Part shown: positions 7,945 to 16,469 of the stretch, in pieces
Position numbering within the stretch: position 1 is the first letter of the stretch
How the letters are laid out: every line of letters begins with the position of its first letter
Assembly (NCBI RefSeq): GCF_023073315.1
Contig: NZ_JADPJH010000028.1
Span: 338,133-402,132 of the forward strand
DNA: 64,000 nt
Origin: Bradyrhizobium sp. 1
Lineage (GTDB): Bacteria > Pseudomonadota > Alphaproteobacteria > Rhizobiales > Xanthobacteraceae
Direction: 5' to 3'
The notes under the pieces: model-generated
The model's input: the letters and a program-made list of their open reading frames with translations, nothing else
What the model was told of the DNA's origin: nothing
Databases searched by the model: none
Program-made: the position numbers and the translations under genes

Positions 7945-9261
7945 TCACGGAATTGGATACCCCTTCCAGACCCACTCCAGCGCCGACGGCAGCGTCTGCG
8001 CGATCGTCGGACGGTCGACATGCTTGGCGTTGCGCACGAACAGGAACTGGTAGTGGTAGCCCTTCTCCGCCAGCACCTTTGCCATTAGCGCATTCGACAA
8101 GGTCCAGTCGTGCATGCCGTCGGGAATGGTGGGGTTCGGATAGAACAGATCCTGGTCGCCACCGAAGAACCAGAAGCGGATCGGCTTCACCGGCGCGGCG
8201 ACGATCAGCGGCACGCCGGGCGGCTCGGCCGGTGTCAGCACGCCTGCCTTCGAAATGAGATTGGGCGTGGCCGGCCCCGTCCAGGCACTGTGATATTCCC
8301 ACGCGCCACCGCGCAGTGACGGATCGTGCGGCCATTGCTGGTTGACCATGGTCGGTGAGAACGCCAGCACGCGGTGATAGAGATCGGGATAGAACCACGC
8401 CATGGTGAAAGCTGCCGCGCCGCTCGAGCTCAGCCCCATGGTCGCGCGCCCGTCGGGATTTTTTGTGAGCCTGACGCCCGCATTCTGCTCGACCAGCGGC
8501 AGTACCTCGCGCTCGACGAACTGCGCGTAGATACCTGACACGGCATCATATTCGCGCCCGCGCTGAGCGCCCTGCGCATCCTGACCGCCATTGCCGATCT
8601 GGATCGCAATCATCGGCGGCACGCGGCGCTGCGCGATCAGATTGTCGAGCGTGGCTGGGAGATCCTTGTAGGCGGCCGAACCGCCGTCACCGACCACGAT
8701 GAACGGCGCCTCGGTGCCGGCTACATATTGCGCAGGCACGTAGACGTCGATGGTGCGGGACCAGATGCCGGGATGGCTGGTGGTGACGATCATGTTCGAC
8801 TTGTCGTCCGGCGCAGTCACGGTCGTCATGATCGAGGAGTTGGTGCAGCCGGCGACGTCGTCGCGGATCAGGCCGGGATTGTAGATCGTGCTGTCCTTCG
8901 ACGATAGCGTGAAGGACTTCGTCGTCCCGCGCGGCACGCCTTCCTTCGCAATGGTCTCCGGCGCCGGATTGTGGGTGGGACCGATGATGAAATTGCCTTC
9001 CGCACCCAGCGGCGGCAACGTTCCATCAGGCAGCTCAGTCGCGCGCGGATAGTTCGGATTGGAGGGATCACGCGTCGGCGGCGCCGTCTTGAAGTCGAGG
9101 CCCGTCGTGTCGATGAAGAACGGCGCGGCCTTGTCGGCCGTGTTGGCGCCGGGCGGAACGGCCATGTTCTGGGTCACGCAGGCCGGCTGCGACAGCGCGA
9201 CTGAAGTGAAGGAGACGACGGAAATCAGCGTCCCCGCAAGGACGGACAATGAATTGGTCAT
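7945..9261 (-). CDS. secreted esterase of the EsteraseD/enterochelin-esterase type
   Basis: A 438-residue alpha/beta hydrolase with a signal peptide (residues 1-28, ending VALSQPA), so periplasmic or exported. An N-terminal beta-rich domain precedes the hydrolase domain. The nucleophile elbow reads MGLSSSGAAAF, where the usual GxSxG becomes GLSSS. A C-terminal KHVDRPTIAQTLPSALEW supplies the catalytic histidine. The frame is open further upstream, but ATG 9261 has GGGAGC at the right distance and starts the signal peptide. It faces the truncated TonB receptor. Siderophore-ester hydrolysis is possible but unproven. Confidence 0.78.
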   Translation of the reverse strand: MTNSLSVLAGTLISVVSFTSVALSQPACVTQNMAVPPGANTADKAAPFFIDTTGLDFKTAPPTRDPSNPNYPRATELPDGTLPPLGAEGNFIIGPTHNPAPETIAKEGVPRGTTKSFTLSSKDSTIYNPGLIRDDVAGCTNSSIMTTVTAPDDKSNMIVTTSHPGIWSRTIDVYVPAQYVAGTEAPFIVVGDGGSAAYKDLPATLDNLIAQRRVPPMIAIQIGNGGQDAQGAQRGREYDAVSGIYAQFVEREVLPLVEQNAGVRLTKNPDGRATMGLSSSGAAAFTMAWFYPDLYHRVLAFSPTMVNQQWPHDPSLRGGAWEYHSAWTGPATPNLISKAGVLTPAEPPGVPLIVAAPVKPIRFWFFGGDQDLFYPNPTIPDGMHDWTLSNALMAKVLAEKGYHYQFLFVRNAKHVDRPTIAQTLPSALEWVWKGYPIP

Positions 9262-9519
9262 TTCAGCTCCCGGTGCTGGCGAGTCTTTCCGGCCCGCCTT
9301 GACGCAAAGTATGGCGGGCCGCCTGCGCGCGGTCAAACGCCCACCGGCTGCTTTGCTGCGATAGCCGCCATGCTCAAACCGGACAGGGGCCGTTATTCCG
9401 CGCATGCCGCAAAACTTTGAGCGCATCAGGCCGTTGCTGCCGGACCTTGCACGACGTAGCTTGCGCCGCGCGAAAGTCGCGCCCGGTCAAAACGACAAGA
9501 ACAATTGGGGAGGCAAACA

Positions 9520-10404
9520 ATGAGAAAATTCACGGCCGCGCTGTGCGCGTTGATGCTGTTCGGAACGGCTGCGCAGGCGCAGACCGTCAAGGACTTCCTG
9601 GCGGCGGTCACCAAGAAATGGACCACGCCGTTCGAACCGTTCCAGCTCATCGGCAACATCTATTATGTCGGCACGGACGGCATCGCCGTCTACATCATCA
9701 AGACCTCGCAGGGCCTGATCCTGATGGATACGGCGCTTCCAGAGTCGACCGGCATGATCAAGGACAACATCACAAAGCTCGGATTCAAGGTCGCCGATAT
9801 CAAATACATCCTCAACACGCATGCGCATTTCGACCACACCGGCGGCTTCGCCGAGATCAAGAAGGAGACCGGCGCGCAGCTCATAGCGGGCGAGCGCGAC
9901 AAGCCACTGTTGGAAGGCGGCTACTATCCCGGCGACGAAAAGAACGAGGATCTTGCCTTCCCCGCAGTGAAGGTCGATCGCGCCGTGAAGGAAGGCGACA
10001 AGGTCACGCTCGGCGACACCACGCTGACGGCGCACGCCACGCCCGGCCACTCGCCGGGCTGCACCAGTTGGGAAATGACCGTCAAGGACGGTAGCCAGGA
10101 TCGCGAGGTGCTGTTTTTCTGTAGCGGCACGGTGGCCCTGAACCGGCTCGTCGGCCAGCCGACGCATGCCGGCATCGTCGACGACTATCGCGCGACCTAT
10201 GCCAAGGTGAAGGCCATGAAGATCGACGTGCTGCTCGGACCGCACCCCGAAGTCTATGGCATGCAGGCCAAGCGCGCAGAGATGAAGGACGGCGCGCCGA
10301 ACCCGTTCGTCAAGCCGGGCGAACTCGCGACCTACGCAGCCAGCCTGTCGGAGGATTTCGACAAGCAGCTCGCCAAGCAGACCGCCGCACTCGAGAAGAA
10401 ATAG
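9520..10404 (+). CDS. subclass B3 metallo-beta-lactamase (BJP-1 type)
   Basis: A 294-residue periplasmic di-zinc hydrolase. The signal peptide ends at AAQAQ (about residue 21). Zinc ligands are visible as H101-A-H103-F-D105-H106, H177 (in PGHSPGC) and H242 (in GPHPEV), the B3 arrangement. The sequence reads like BJP-1 of Bradyrhizobium over its whole length as I remember it, including the extended N-terminal segment QTVKDFLAAVTKKW. The ATG has GGGGAGG six bases upstream. No LysR-type AmpR-like regulator is adjacent. It would hydrolyse penicillins, cephalosporins and carbapenems; environmental function is unknown. Confidence 0.93.
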   Translation: MRKFTAALCALMLFGTAAQAQTVKDFLAAVTKKWTTPFEPFQLIGNIYYVGTDGIAVYIIKTSQGLILMDTALPESTGMIKDNITKLGFKVADIKYILNTHAHFDHTGGFAEIKKETGAQLIAGERDKPLLEGGYYPGDEKNEDLAFPAVKVDRAVKEGDKVTLGDTTLTAHATPGHSPGCTSWEMTVKDGSQDREVLFFCSGTVALNRLVGQPTHAGIVDDYRATYAKVKAMKIDVLLGPHPEVYGMQAKRAEMKDGAPNPFVKPGELATYAASLSEDFDKQLAKQTAALEKK

Positions 10405-10421
10405 CGGCGATCAGATGCTGC

Positions 10422-10454
10422 GCACCACCGCTCCCCGGCAGGGAGCGGTGGTGC
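10422..10454 (+). terminator. strong hairpin downstream of the B3 beta-lactamase
   Basis: A perfect 14-bp stem (GCACCACCGCTCCC / GGGAGCGGTGGTGC) with a 5-base loop lies 17 bases after the stop codon. No T-run follows, so it is a likely terminator or mRNA-stabilising hairpin rather than a textbook intrinsic terminator. Confidence 0.7.
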
Positions 10455-10705
10455 GGCAATCGGCTGCGCCAATGCGCATGGTTAGCAGAACGTAGCTGCG
10501 GTGATTACGGGCCGTTCGTGCCTGAGGTGCACGCTGCTGCCGCCGGACATCCTTAACGGGACCTCACCAATGCACGCGGCCGGAAAATCGCGCGGTAGCG
10601 TGCAACCTGCGCTGGCCTTTCCGCGCGGAACGCGTCTAACGCGCCCTTTACCCCCGCCGTGCAAGATCGCCCCCGTTCTTGAAGGGATCCGGGGCGCGTA
10701 TTGCA
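10455..10705. other. intergenic region upstream of the GGDEF-EAL gene
   Basis: About 250 bases, GC-rich, with no protein-like pattern on either strand and no clear promoter hexamers. Confidence 0.4.
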
Positions 10706-12721
10706 ATGCCTGTCGCGAATTTGAAGTCTCACCTCGCCACCGCGATGCGGCTGTTCCGCGTGCCGACAGATCCGGATCTGACGCGCGCGCAGTTCGACGC
10801 CTTCTCCAAGCAGATCCCGCTGCTCTACTTCATTCTGATGAGCAACACGATCGCCGTCGCCTATACCTATGTGAACGTGGCGCCGGACTGGCTGACGATG
10901 ATCGTGCCGAGCGTGCTGACCGTGGCTGCAGCGCTTCGGACCTTCTGGTGGCTGCGCCAGCGTCATCTCGTGCGTAGCGACGCCGATATCCTGCGCAATC
11001 TGCGCGCCACCAACTGGATGACGTTGCCGATCGGCGCAGGCTTCACCGCCTGGTCGTTCGCGCTCTACCCTTACGGCGATCCCTTCGCCAAGAGCCAGGT
11101 CGCTTTCTACATGGCCGTGACCGTGATCGGATGCATCTTCTCGCTGATGCATCTGCGCTCGGCGGCGCTGATCGTGACGCTGGTCGTCGATGTGCCCTAT
11201 GTGCTGTTCTTCTGGGCCACCGGCGAGCCGACGTTGAAGGCGATCGCGGTCAACAATCTGCTGGTCTCGGGCGCGATGGTGACGGTGCTGTTCATCTATT
11301 ATCGCGACTTCGCCGACCTCGTCGCCAGTCGCAAATCGCTGCTGGCGCAGCAGGCGGCTACCCAGGCGCTTTCGGACGAGAACTTCCGCCTCGCCAATCT
11401 CGATTCCCTCACCGAGCTGCCGAACCGCCGCCGCTTCTTCGCCGAACTGTCGAGCGCCTTCGCCGATGCCGAGCGCAGGAGCGTTCGCGTCGCGGTCGGC
11501 ATCATCGACCTCGACGGCTTCAAGCCGATCAACGACAATTACGGTCACTCGGTCGGCGACCGTGTCCTGATCGAGGCGGGCCGGCGCATCCGCGAAGTCT
11601 GCGAGGGCTTTGGCCCGCAGCGGGTCGAGTTCGCTCGGCTCGGCGGCGACGAGTTCGGCCTCGTCGTCTGCGGCGATCCCGACGACACGGATCTGCTCCG
11701 GCTCGGCGAGCGCATCGGCGACCAGGTCAAGCTTTCCTACCAGGTCGACACGGCTCACACCGGGCTGTCCTGCTCGACCGGCTTCGCATTATTCCCGCAA
11801 TCGGCAACGACGGCGGAAGCACTCTATGAATGCGCCGACTATTCGCTCTACCACGCCAAGCGCCATCTGCGCGGCCGCACCGTGATCTTCTCGACCGAAC
11901 TCGAGGCCGAGATCCGCAGCCGCGGCGTCATCGAGAACCTGCTGCGCATCGCCGATTTCAGCACCGAGATGGACCTGGTGTTCCAGCCGATCGTGGACGC
12001 CATGAGCGAGCATACCGCCGGCTTCGAGGTTCTGGCGCGCTGGCACAGCTCCCGACTCGGCCTGGTGTCCCCGGCGGACTTCATCCCGGCCGCCGAGCGC
12101 ATCGGCCTGATCCGGCCGCTGACGCAGGCGCTGCTGGTTCGCGCGCTCGCGACGGCGAAGACCTGGCCCGACCACATCCGCCTGTCGTTCAACCTCTCCG
12201 CACACGACGTCTGCTCGGCGGAGGGCATCCTGCCGCTGATCACCATCGTCGAGAAGAGCGGGCTGCCGCCGCACCGGATCGATTTCGAGATCACCGAGAC
12301 CGCCGTCACGTTCGATTTCGTGCGCGCACAGCAGTCGATCGCCGCGTTGAAGGCGATGGGCTGCGGCATCTCGCTGGACGATTTCGGTACCGGCTATTCC
12401 TCGCTGAGCCACGTGCACCGGCTGCCGCTCGACAAGCTCAAGATCGACCGCAGCTTCGTCGCGGACATCAACGACAATCCGGTCAGCCACAAGATCATCA
12501 AATCGCTCACCGGCCTGTGCGACGACATGGAGATCGCCTGCGTCGTCGAGGGCGTCGAGACCCGCGCCCAGCTCGACAGCCTTCGCCGGCTCGGTTGCGA
12601 CTACATCCAGGGCTATTATTTCGCAAAGCCCATGCCGGGCGACGCGATTGGGGGCTATCTCGCAAAAGAACGCCTGCGCCTCGGCGGCGCCGCGACGCCT
12701 GCCGCCAAGGTGGTCGCCTGA
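10706..12721 (+). CDS. membrane-anchored GGDEF-EAL cyclic-di-GMP protein
   Basis: A 671-residue inner-membrane signalling protein. Residues 1-230 contain about six hydrophobic segments in three pairs, a MASE-like sensor. The GGDEF domain has an intact G313-G-D-E-F317 motif and NDNYGHSVGD, so diguanylate cyclase activity is possible. The EAL domain has E441-V-L in GFEVLARW, followed by DDFGTGYSSL, KIDRSFV and EGVET, so phosphodiesterase activity is also possible. Both catalytic signatures appear intact. ATG 10706 is preferred over an in-frame TTG at 10679. It lies just upstream of the LuxR regulator and the injection-system operon; a regulatory link is only inferred. Confidence 0.92.
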   Translation: MPVANLKSHLATAMRLFRVPTDPDLTRAQFDAFSKQIPLLYFILMSNTIAVAYTYVNVAPDWLTMIVPSVLTVAAALRTFWWLRQRHLVRSDADILRNLRATNWMTLPIGAGFTAWSFALYPYGDPFAKSQVAFYMAVTVIGCIFSLMHLRSAALIVTLVVDVPYVLFFWATGEPTLKAIAVNNLLVSGAMVTVLFIYYRDFADLVASRKSLLAQQAATQALSDENFRLANLDSLTELPNRRRFFAELSSAFADAERRSVRVAVGIIDLDGFKPINDNYGHSVGDRVLIEAGRRIREVCEGFGPQRVEFARLGGDEFGLVVCGDPDDTDLLRLGERIGDQVKLSYQVDTAHTGLSCSTGFALFPQSATTAEALYECADYSLYHAKRHLRGRTVIFSTELEAEIRSRGVIENLLRIADFSTEMDLVFQPIVDAMSEHTAGFEVLARWHSSRLGLVSPADFIPAAERIGLIRPLTQALLVRALATAKTWPDHIRLSFNLSAHDVCSAEGILPLITIVEKSGLPPHRIDFEITETAVTFDFVRAQQSIAALKAMGCGISLDDFGTGYSSLSHVHRLPLDKLKIDRSFVADINDNPVSHKIIKSLTGLCDDMEIACVVEGVETRAQLDSLRRLGCDYIQGYYFAKPMPGDAIGGYLAKERLRLGGAATPAAKVVA

Positions 12722-12961
12722 GGCGAGCAGCCCTGAGCATATCGCCGGACAGTTGTACTCATCTCTGTCAACTCGACCGCTTCACATGCGTCGAAATGCC
12801 CCGACAACACCGCCTGTGATGTGGATGCTTGTCAGGGGCATCAAAAAGCGCGATACTCAATTTCAAGGGGAAAGATACTAAAGATACAACTTTTTGATCT
12901 TGGTGACTTTCAACTGGGCGCGGCGGCAAACACGGTTGTAAGTTGGCAATCGGAGGCAGGC

Positions 12962-13744
12962 ATGTCGTCCAATACGTCGTTCCCGGCAGGGCAGCTCGCT
13001 CCGCCGCGTTTCCACCTTGCCATTGCACATGAAGCACGAACGCCCACGGTGCCGGATAGCGGTGGTGTCGTGCCGATCCACCTGTTTATCCTCAGCGACG
13101 TGCGGCTGCTCTGCGAAGGCCTGAACTCGTGTCTGGCACGGCAGGAATGCTTACGCATCACCGGCCACGGCGATCTCGCGACCCCGCCGGAGCAGATCGT
13201 TGACAGCGGTGCAAAGGTGCTGCTGGTCGATATCGCGACGTCGCGCGGCTTGCAGCAATCGGTAGCCTGCCGCGCGCTGTCGCCGGCTCTGAAGGTCGTC
13301 GCCATCGCGGTCGCCGAGGTCGAGCAGGACATCCTCGCCTGCGCAGAGGCCGGGGTATCCGGCTTCGTGCTGCGCGACGGCTCGATCAATGATGTCGTCG
13401 CCGCCATCCACAATGCGATGCGCGACGAGCTGGTATGCTCGCCCAAGGTCGCTGCCGCCCTGTTCGGCCGGCTCGCATTGCTCTCCGCCCAGACGGTCGC
13501 GCGAGAACCCGCCGCCGGCGTCGACACGCTGACGCCGCGCGAGCACGAAATCATCCGCTTCGTCGGTGAGGGCCTGTCGAACAAGGAGATTGCGCGAGCC
13601 CTGCGGATCCGCAATTCGACCGTCAAGAACCACATGCACAACGTGCTCAGCAAATTGCAGATCCGCCGCCGCGGCGAGATCAGCAAGCATCTGCACGCGG
13701 CCGGCGCGCCGGCGCCCGCATCGTCGCGGGCCCAGCCTCGCTAG
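12962..13744 (+). CDS. NarL/LuxR-family transcriptional regulator
   Basis: A 260-residue DNA-binding regulator. An N-terminal extension of about 35 residues precedes a receiver-like domain (PIHLFILSDVRLLCEG, then VLLVDIATSRG, where the Asp matches the phospho-acceptor). The usual conserved lysine position reads GFVLRD, an arginine. The C-terminal LuxR helix-turn-helix (LTPREHEIIRFVGEGLSNKEIA...STVKNHMHNVL) is complete. ATG 12962 has GGAGG upstream. No histidine kinase is adjacent. It is the nearest regulator upstream of the contractile-injection operon and a candidate controller of it. Confidence 0.88.
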   Translation: MSSNTSFPAGQLAPPRFHLAIAHEARTPTVPDSGGVVPIHLFILSDVRLLCEGLNSCLARQECLRITGHGDLATPPEQIVDSGAKVLLVDIATSRGLQQSVACRALSPALKVVAIAVAEVEQDILACAEAGVSGFVLRDGSINDVVAAIHNAMRDELVCSPKVAAALFGRLALLSAQTVAREPAAGVDTLTPREHEIIRFVGEGLSNKEIARALRIRNSTVKNHMHNVLSKLQIRRRGEISKHLHAAGAPAPASSRAQPR

Positions 13745-13946
13745 ACCCTTCGGCCTAGATCCTCTGGTCCGGCGCGGGCCGGCATCCCGCACCACTGCGG
13801 ATCGCTGCGACACGCCGCGTCGCCGTTCGCGACATTCTCATTGCCGCGCCGCGCACCTGGTCCGGACCATCACCTGCATCCTCGCTGAACCCTTTGGCTC
13901 AATCGCGCCGCCGCGTCCTGTGCAAGGCTCGTCACAAAGGTGGCCA

Positions 13947-14357
13947 TTGCGACAGAGACGCATCCTCATTGCAGGATTTCCGAGGCTGATGACCGATATT
14001 CTGGAGCATGTTGTCGCGAAAGATCCGGCATTGTCCGTGGTCGGCATGAGCGACGGCGCCAATTTGACAACGGAAGCCCGTCGCACCCGCGCCGACGTCA
14101 TCGTGGTGGCACAGAAGGCCCCGGACGAGCGCGACAGCCTGGCAAGTCTTTTGCGCAGCCGGCCGCGGATGAAGGTCGTGACCATCGTCGCGAGCGGCGA
14201 CAGCGGTACGCTCTACGAACTACGCCCGCATCGCACTGCCATCACCGAGATCACGACGCAATCGCTGTCGGAGGCGATCCGCGATCCGCCCGGACCCAGG
14301 CGCAAGCCGCGCCAACGGCGCGCGCGAAGGCCAGGCAAGACCAACGTTGCGATCTGA
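13947..14357 (+). CDS. degenerate receiver-like protein at the head of the eCIS operon
   Basis: A roughly 136-residue protein with the alternating strand-helix pattern of a response-regulator receiver (RRILIAGFPRLM, ADVIVVAQ, MKVVTIVASGD). It lacks the acidic pair after strand 1 (AGFPR) and the phospho-acceptor Asp after strand 3, where Ala stands (VIVVA). A basic tail of about 25 residues (GPRRKPRQRRARRPGK) follows. It is probably a non-phosphorylated adaptor. No ATG precedes strand 1: TTG 13947 has AAAGG upstream, and GTG 13920 is an alternative. It lies 36 bases before the sheath gene. Function is not known; the assignment rests on fold pattern only. Confidence 0.6.
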   Translation: MRQRRILIAGFPRLMTDILEHVVAKDPALSVVGMSDGANLTTEARRTRADVIVVAQKAPDERDSLASLLRSRPRMKVVTIVASGDSGTLYELRPHRTAITEITTQSLSEAIRDPPGPRRKPRQRRARRPGKTNVAI

Positions 14358-14393
14358 CCGAGCGAGACAGACCGCCAAATCACAGGAGCCGAC

Positions 14394-15911
14394 ATGCCCT
14401 CAGCCCTTCTGCAACCCGGCGTCTATATCGAGGAGACCCCCAGCGGCGTGCGTTCGATCTCGGGCGTGGCAACGTCGATCGCGCTGTTCATCGGCTGGGC
14501 GCCGCGCGGCCCCACCGACCGCGCCGTACGCATATCGAGCTTCGCCGACTATGAGCGCGCCTATGGCGGGCTCGACCGCCGTGCCCATCTCGGTTACGCC
14601 GTGCGCCAGTTCTTCGACAATGGCGGCAGCGACGCCTACATCGTGCGGATTGCGCTGTTCAATTCGGGAACGCCCGCCAACGACGCGAAGGTCGCGAGCT
14701 GCGCGATCAACGATCTCGGCATCCAGGCCAATTCGCCGGGCCTGTGGGCCAATTCCTACAGCGTCACGCTGACGCTGCGCGCCGACGACAACACCCGCTT
14801 CCGGCTCGACGTGATCGGCCCGTCGCCCAGCACCAACATCGTGGAGACGTTCCAGGATCTGTCGATGAACAAGGCCGATCCACGCTGGGCGCCGAATGTC
14901 GTCAACGGCCGCTCCGCCTTCATGGACAAGCTGACCACGGCATCGACCAACGTACCGGGCCCAGCGACGAAGCCGTTTACGGGCGGCCTCGACGGCACGG
15001 TCCTTCTCGCCAATGACGGCTCCTTCGTCAACGCGATCGATCCGCTGTTTGCGACCGGCGGAACCGTCGATCGCATCGACCTGTTCAACCTCGTCTGCGT
15101 CCCCGGTCTCACCAACATCGCGGCAAACCAAGCCGCGCTGGCCCAGTTGCAAAAGCGTTGCCACGCCCGGCGCGCCTTCCTGATCGTCGACAGCCTCCAG
15201 AACGAGACAGTCGCCAACATGAGCGGCAGCGCGGGCGAGGCCGGCCTGACCGGCCCAGACGGCAATTTCTCCGCCCTGTACTACCCCTGGGTGATGCAAC
15301 CCGACCCGCTGCAATCCGGCGTCGTGCGCGACTTTCCACCTTGCGGCTTCGTCGCCGGCGTCTACGCCCGGACCGACGCCACGCGCGGGGTCTGGAAAGC
15401 GCCGGCCGGCACCGATGCCGGCGTCAATGGCGGTGTCGCCTTCGCGCTAACCCTGAGCGATGCCGAGAACGGCCAGCTCAATCCGATCGGCGTCAATTGC
15501 CTGCGCACACTGCCGGTCTACGGCAACGTGGTCTGGGGCGCGCGCACGCTGCACGGCCAGAACGACCGCGGCTCGGAATGGAAATACGTGCCGGTGCGGC
15601 GTATGGCGCTGTTCCTGGAGGAGAGCCTCTACCGCGGTACGCAATGGGTGGTGTTCGAGCCCAATGACGAGCCGCTCTGGGCGCAGATCAGGCTCAACAT
15701 CGGCGCCTTCATGCAGGGGTTATTCCGGCAGGGCGCGTTCCAGGGCCGTTCGCCGCGCGAGGCCTATTTCGTCAAGTGCGACCGCGAGAGCACGACACAG
15801 GCCGACATCAATCTCGGCATCGTCAACATCATCGTCGGCTTCGCGCCGCTGAAGCCCGCCGAGTTCGTCGTCATCAAGATCCAGCAGATCGCCGGCGACA
15901 TCCCAACCTGA
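14394..15911 (+). CDS. eCIS contractile sheath protein
   Basis: A 505-residue sheath subunit of the phage tail-sheath family. The N-terminal PGVYIEETPSGVRSISGV is the family signature; GVATSIALFIGWAPRGP follows, and the C-terminus (NIGAFMQGLFRQGAFQGRSPREAYFVKCD) is the conserved handshake domain. Sheath subunits polymerise around the inner tube and contract to drive it through the target envelope. Afp and PVC encode three sheath paralogues, but here there is one. The ATG has CAGGAGCC upstream. The tube gene follows after 25 bases. Confidence 0.95.
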   Translation: MPSALLQPGVYIEETPSGVRSISGVATSIALFIGWAPRGPTDRAVRISSFADYERAYGGLDRRAHLGYAVRQFFDNGGSDAYIVRIALFNSGTPANDAKVASCAINDLGIQANSPGLWANSYSVTLTLRADDNTRFRLDVIGPSPSTNIVETFQDLSMNKADPRWAPNVVNGRSAFMDKLTTASTNVPGPATKPFTGGLDGTVLLANDGSFVNAIDPLFATGGTVDRIDLFNLVCVPGLTNIAANQAALAQLQKRCHARRAFLIVDSLQNETVANMSGSAGEAGLTGPDGNFSALYYPWVMQPDPLQSGVVRDFPPCGFVAGVYARTDATRGVWKAPAGTDAGVNGGVAFALTLSDAENGQLNPIGVNCLRTLPVYGNVVWGARTLHGQNDRGSEWKYVPVRRMALFLEESLYRGTQWVVFEPNDEPLWAQIRLNIGAFMQGLFRQGAFQGRSPREAYFVKCDRESTTQADINLGIVNIIVGFAPLKPAEFVVIKIQQIAGDIPT

Positions 15912-15936
15912 GGCAAAGAACACTTGAGGCAAGCAA

Positions 15937-16461
15937 ATGGCACAATTCTCGGTCAATCCGCAGCGCTTCGATCCCTACAAGAACTTCAAGTTCCGGGTGA
16001 AATGGGACGGCCGCTACGTCGCCGGCATCAGCAAGGTGTCGGCATTGAAGCGCACCACCGAAGTGGTCGAGCACCGCGAGGGCGGCGATCCCTCCACGGG
16101 GCGCAAATCACCCGGCCGCAGCAAGTTCGAGGCAATCACGCTGGACCGCGGCGTCACTCACGACACCGAATTCGAGAAATGGGCCAATAAGGTCTGGCAT
16201 TTCGGTGCGGGCCTCGGCGTCGAGGTCTCACTGAAGGATTTCCGCAAGGACATCATTCTCGAGGTCTACAACGAAGCCGGGCAAGTCGCGCTCGCCTATA
16301 AGATCTTCCGCTGCTGGGTCTCGGAGTACCAGTCGCTGCCCGATCTCGACGCCAACGCCAATGCGGTGGCGATCCAGCACATCAAGCTGGAGAACGAGGG
16401 CTGGGAGCGCGACGAGGCCGTCGCCGAGCCGTCGGAGCCTGCCTTCAGCGATCCGGCCTGA
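15937..16461 (+). CDS. eCIS inner tube protein
   Basis: A 174-residue tube subunit of the T4 gp19/Hcp-like family. DPYKNFKFRVKWDGRYVAGIS and FEKWANKVW are typical, and the C-terminal IQHIKLENEGWERD matches the tube fold. Hexameric rings stack inside the sheath and form the cargo channel. It is the only tube gene, whereas Afp has several. A short acidic tail (EAVAEPSEPAFSDPA) extends beyond the fold. Confidence 0.94.
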   Translation: MAQFSVNPQRFDPYKNFKFRVKWDGRYVAGISKVSALKRTTEVVEHREGGDPSTGRKSPGRSKFEAITLDRGVTHDTEFEKWANKVWHFGAGLGVEVSLKDFRKDIILEVYNEAGQVALAYKIFRCWVSEYQSLPDLDANANAVAIQHIKLENEGWERDEAVAEPSEPAFSDPA

Positions 16462-16469
16462 GGCAGCGC

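Noticed and set aside
13134..13152. RpoN-like TGGCACG near the LuxR gene
   Set aside because: It lies inside the coding region and the -12 half (TTGCA) is missing.
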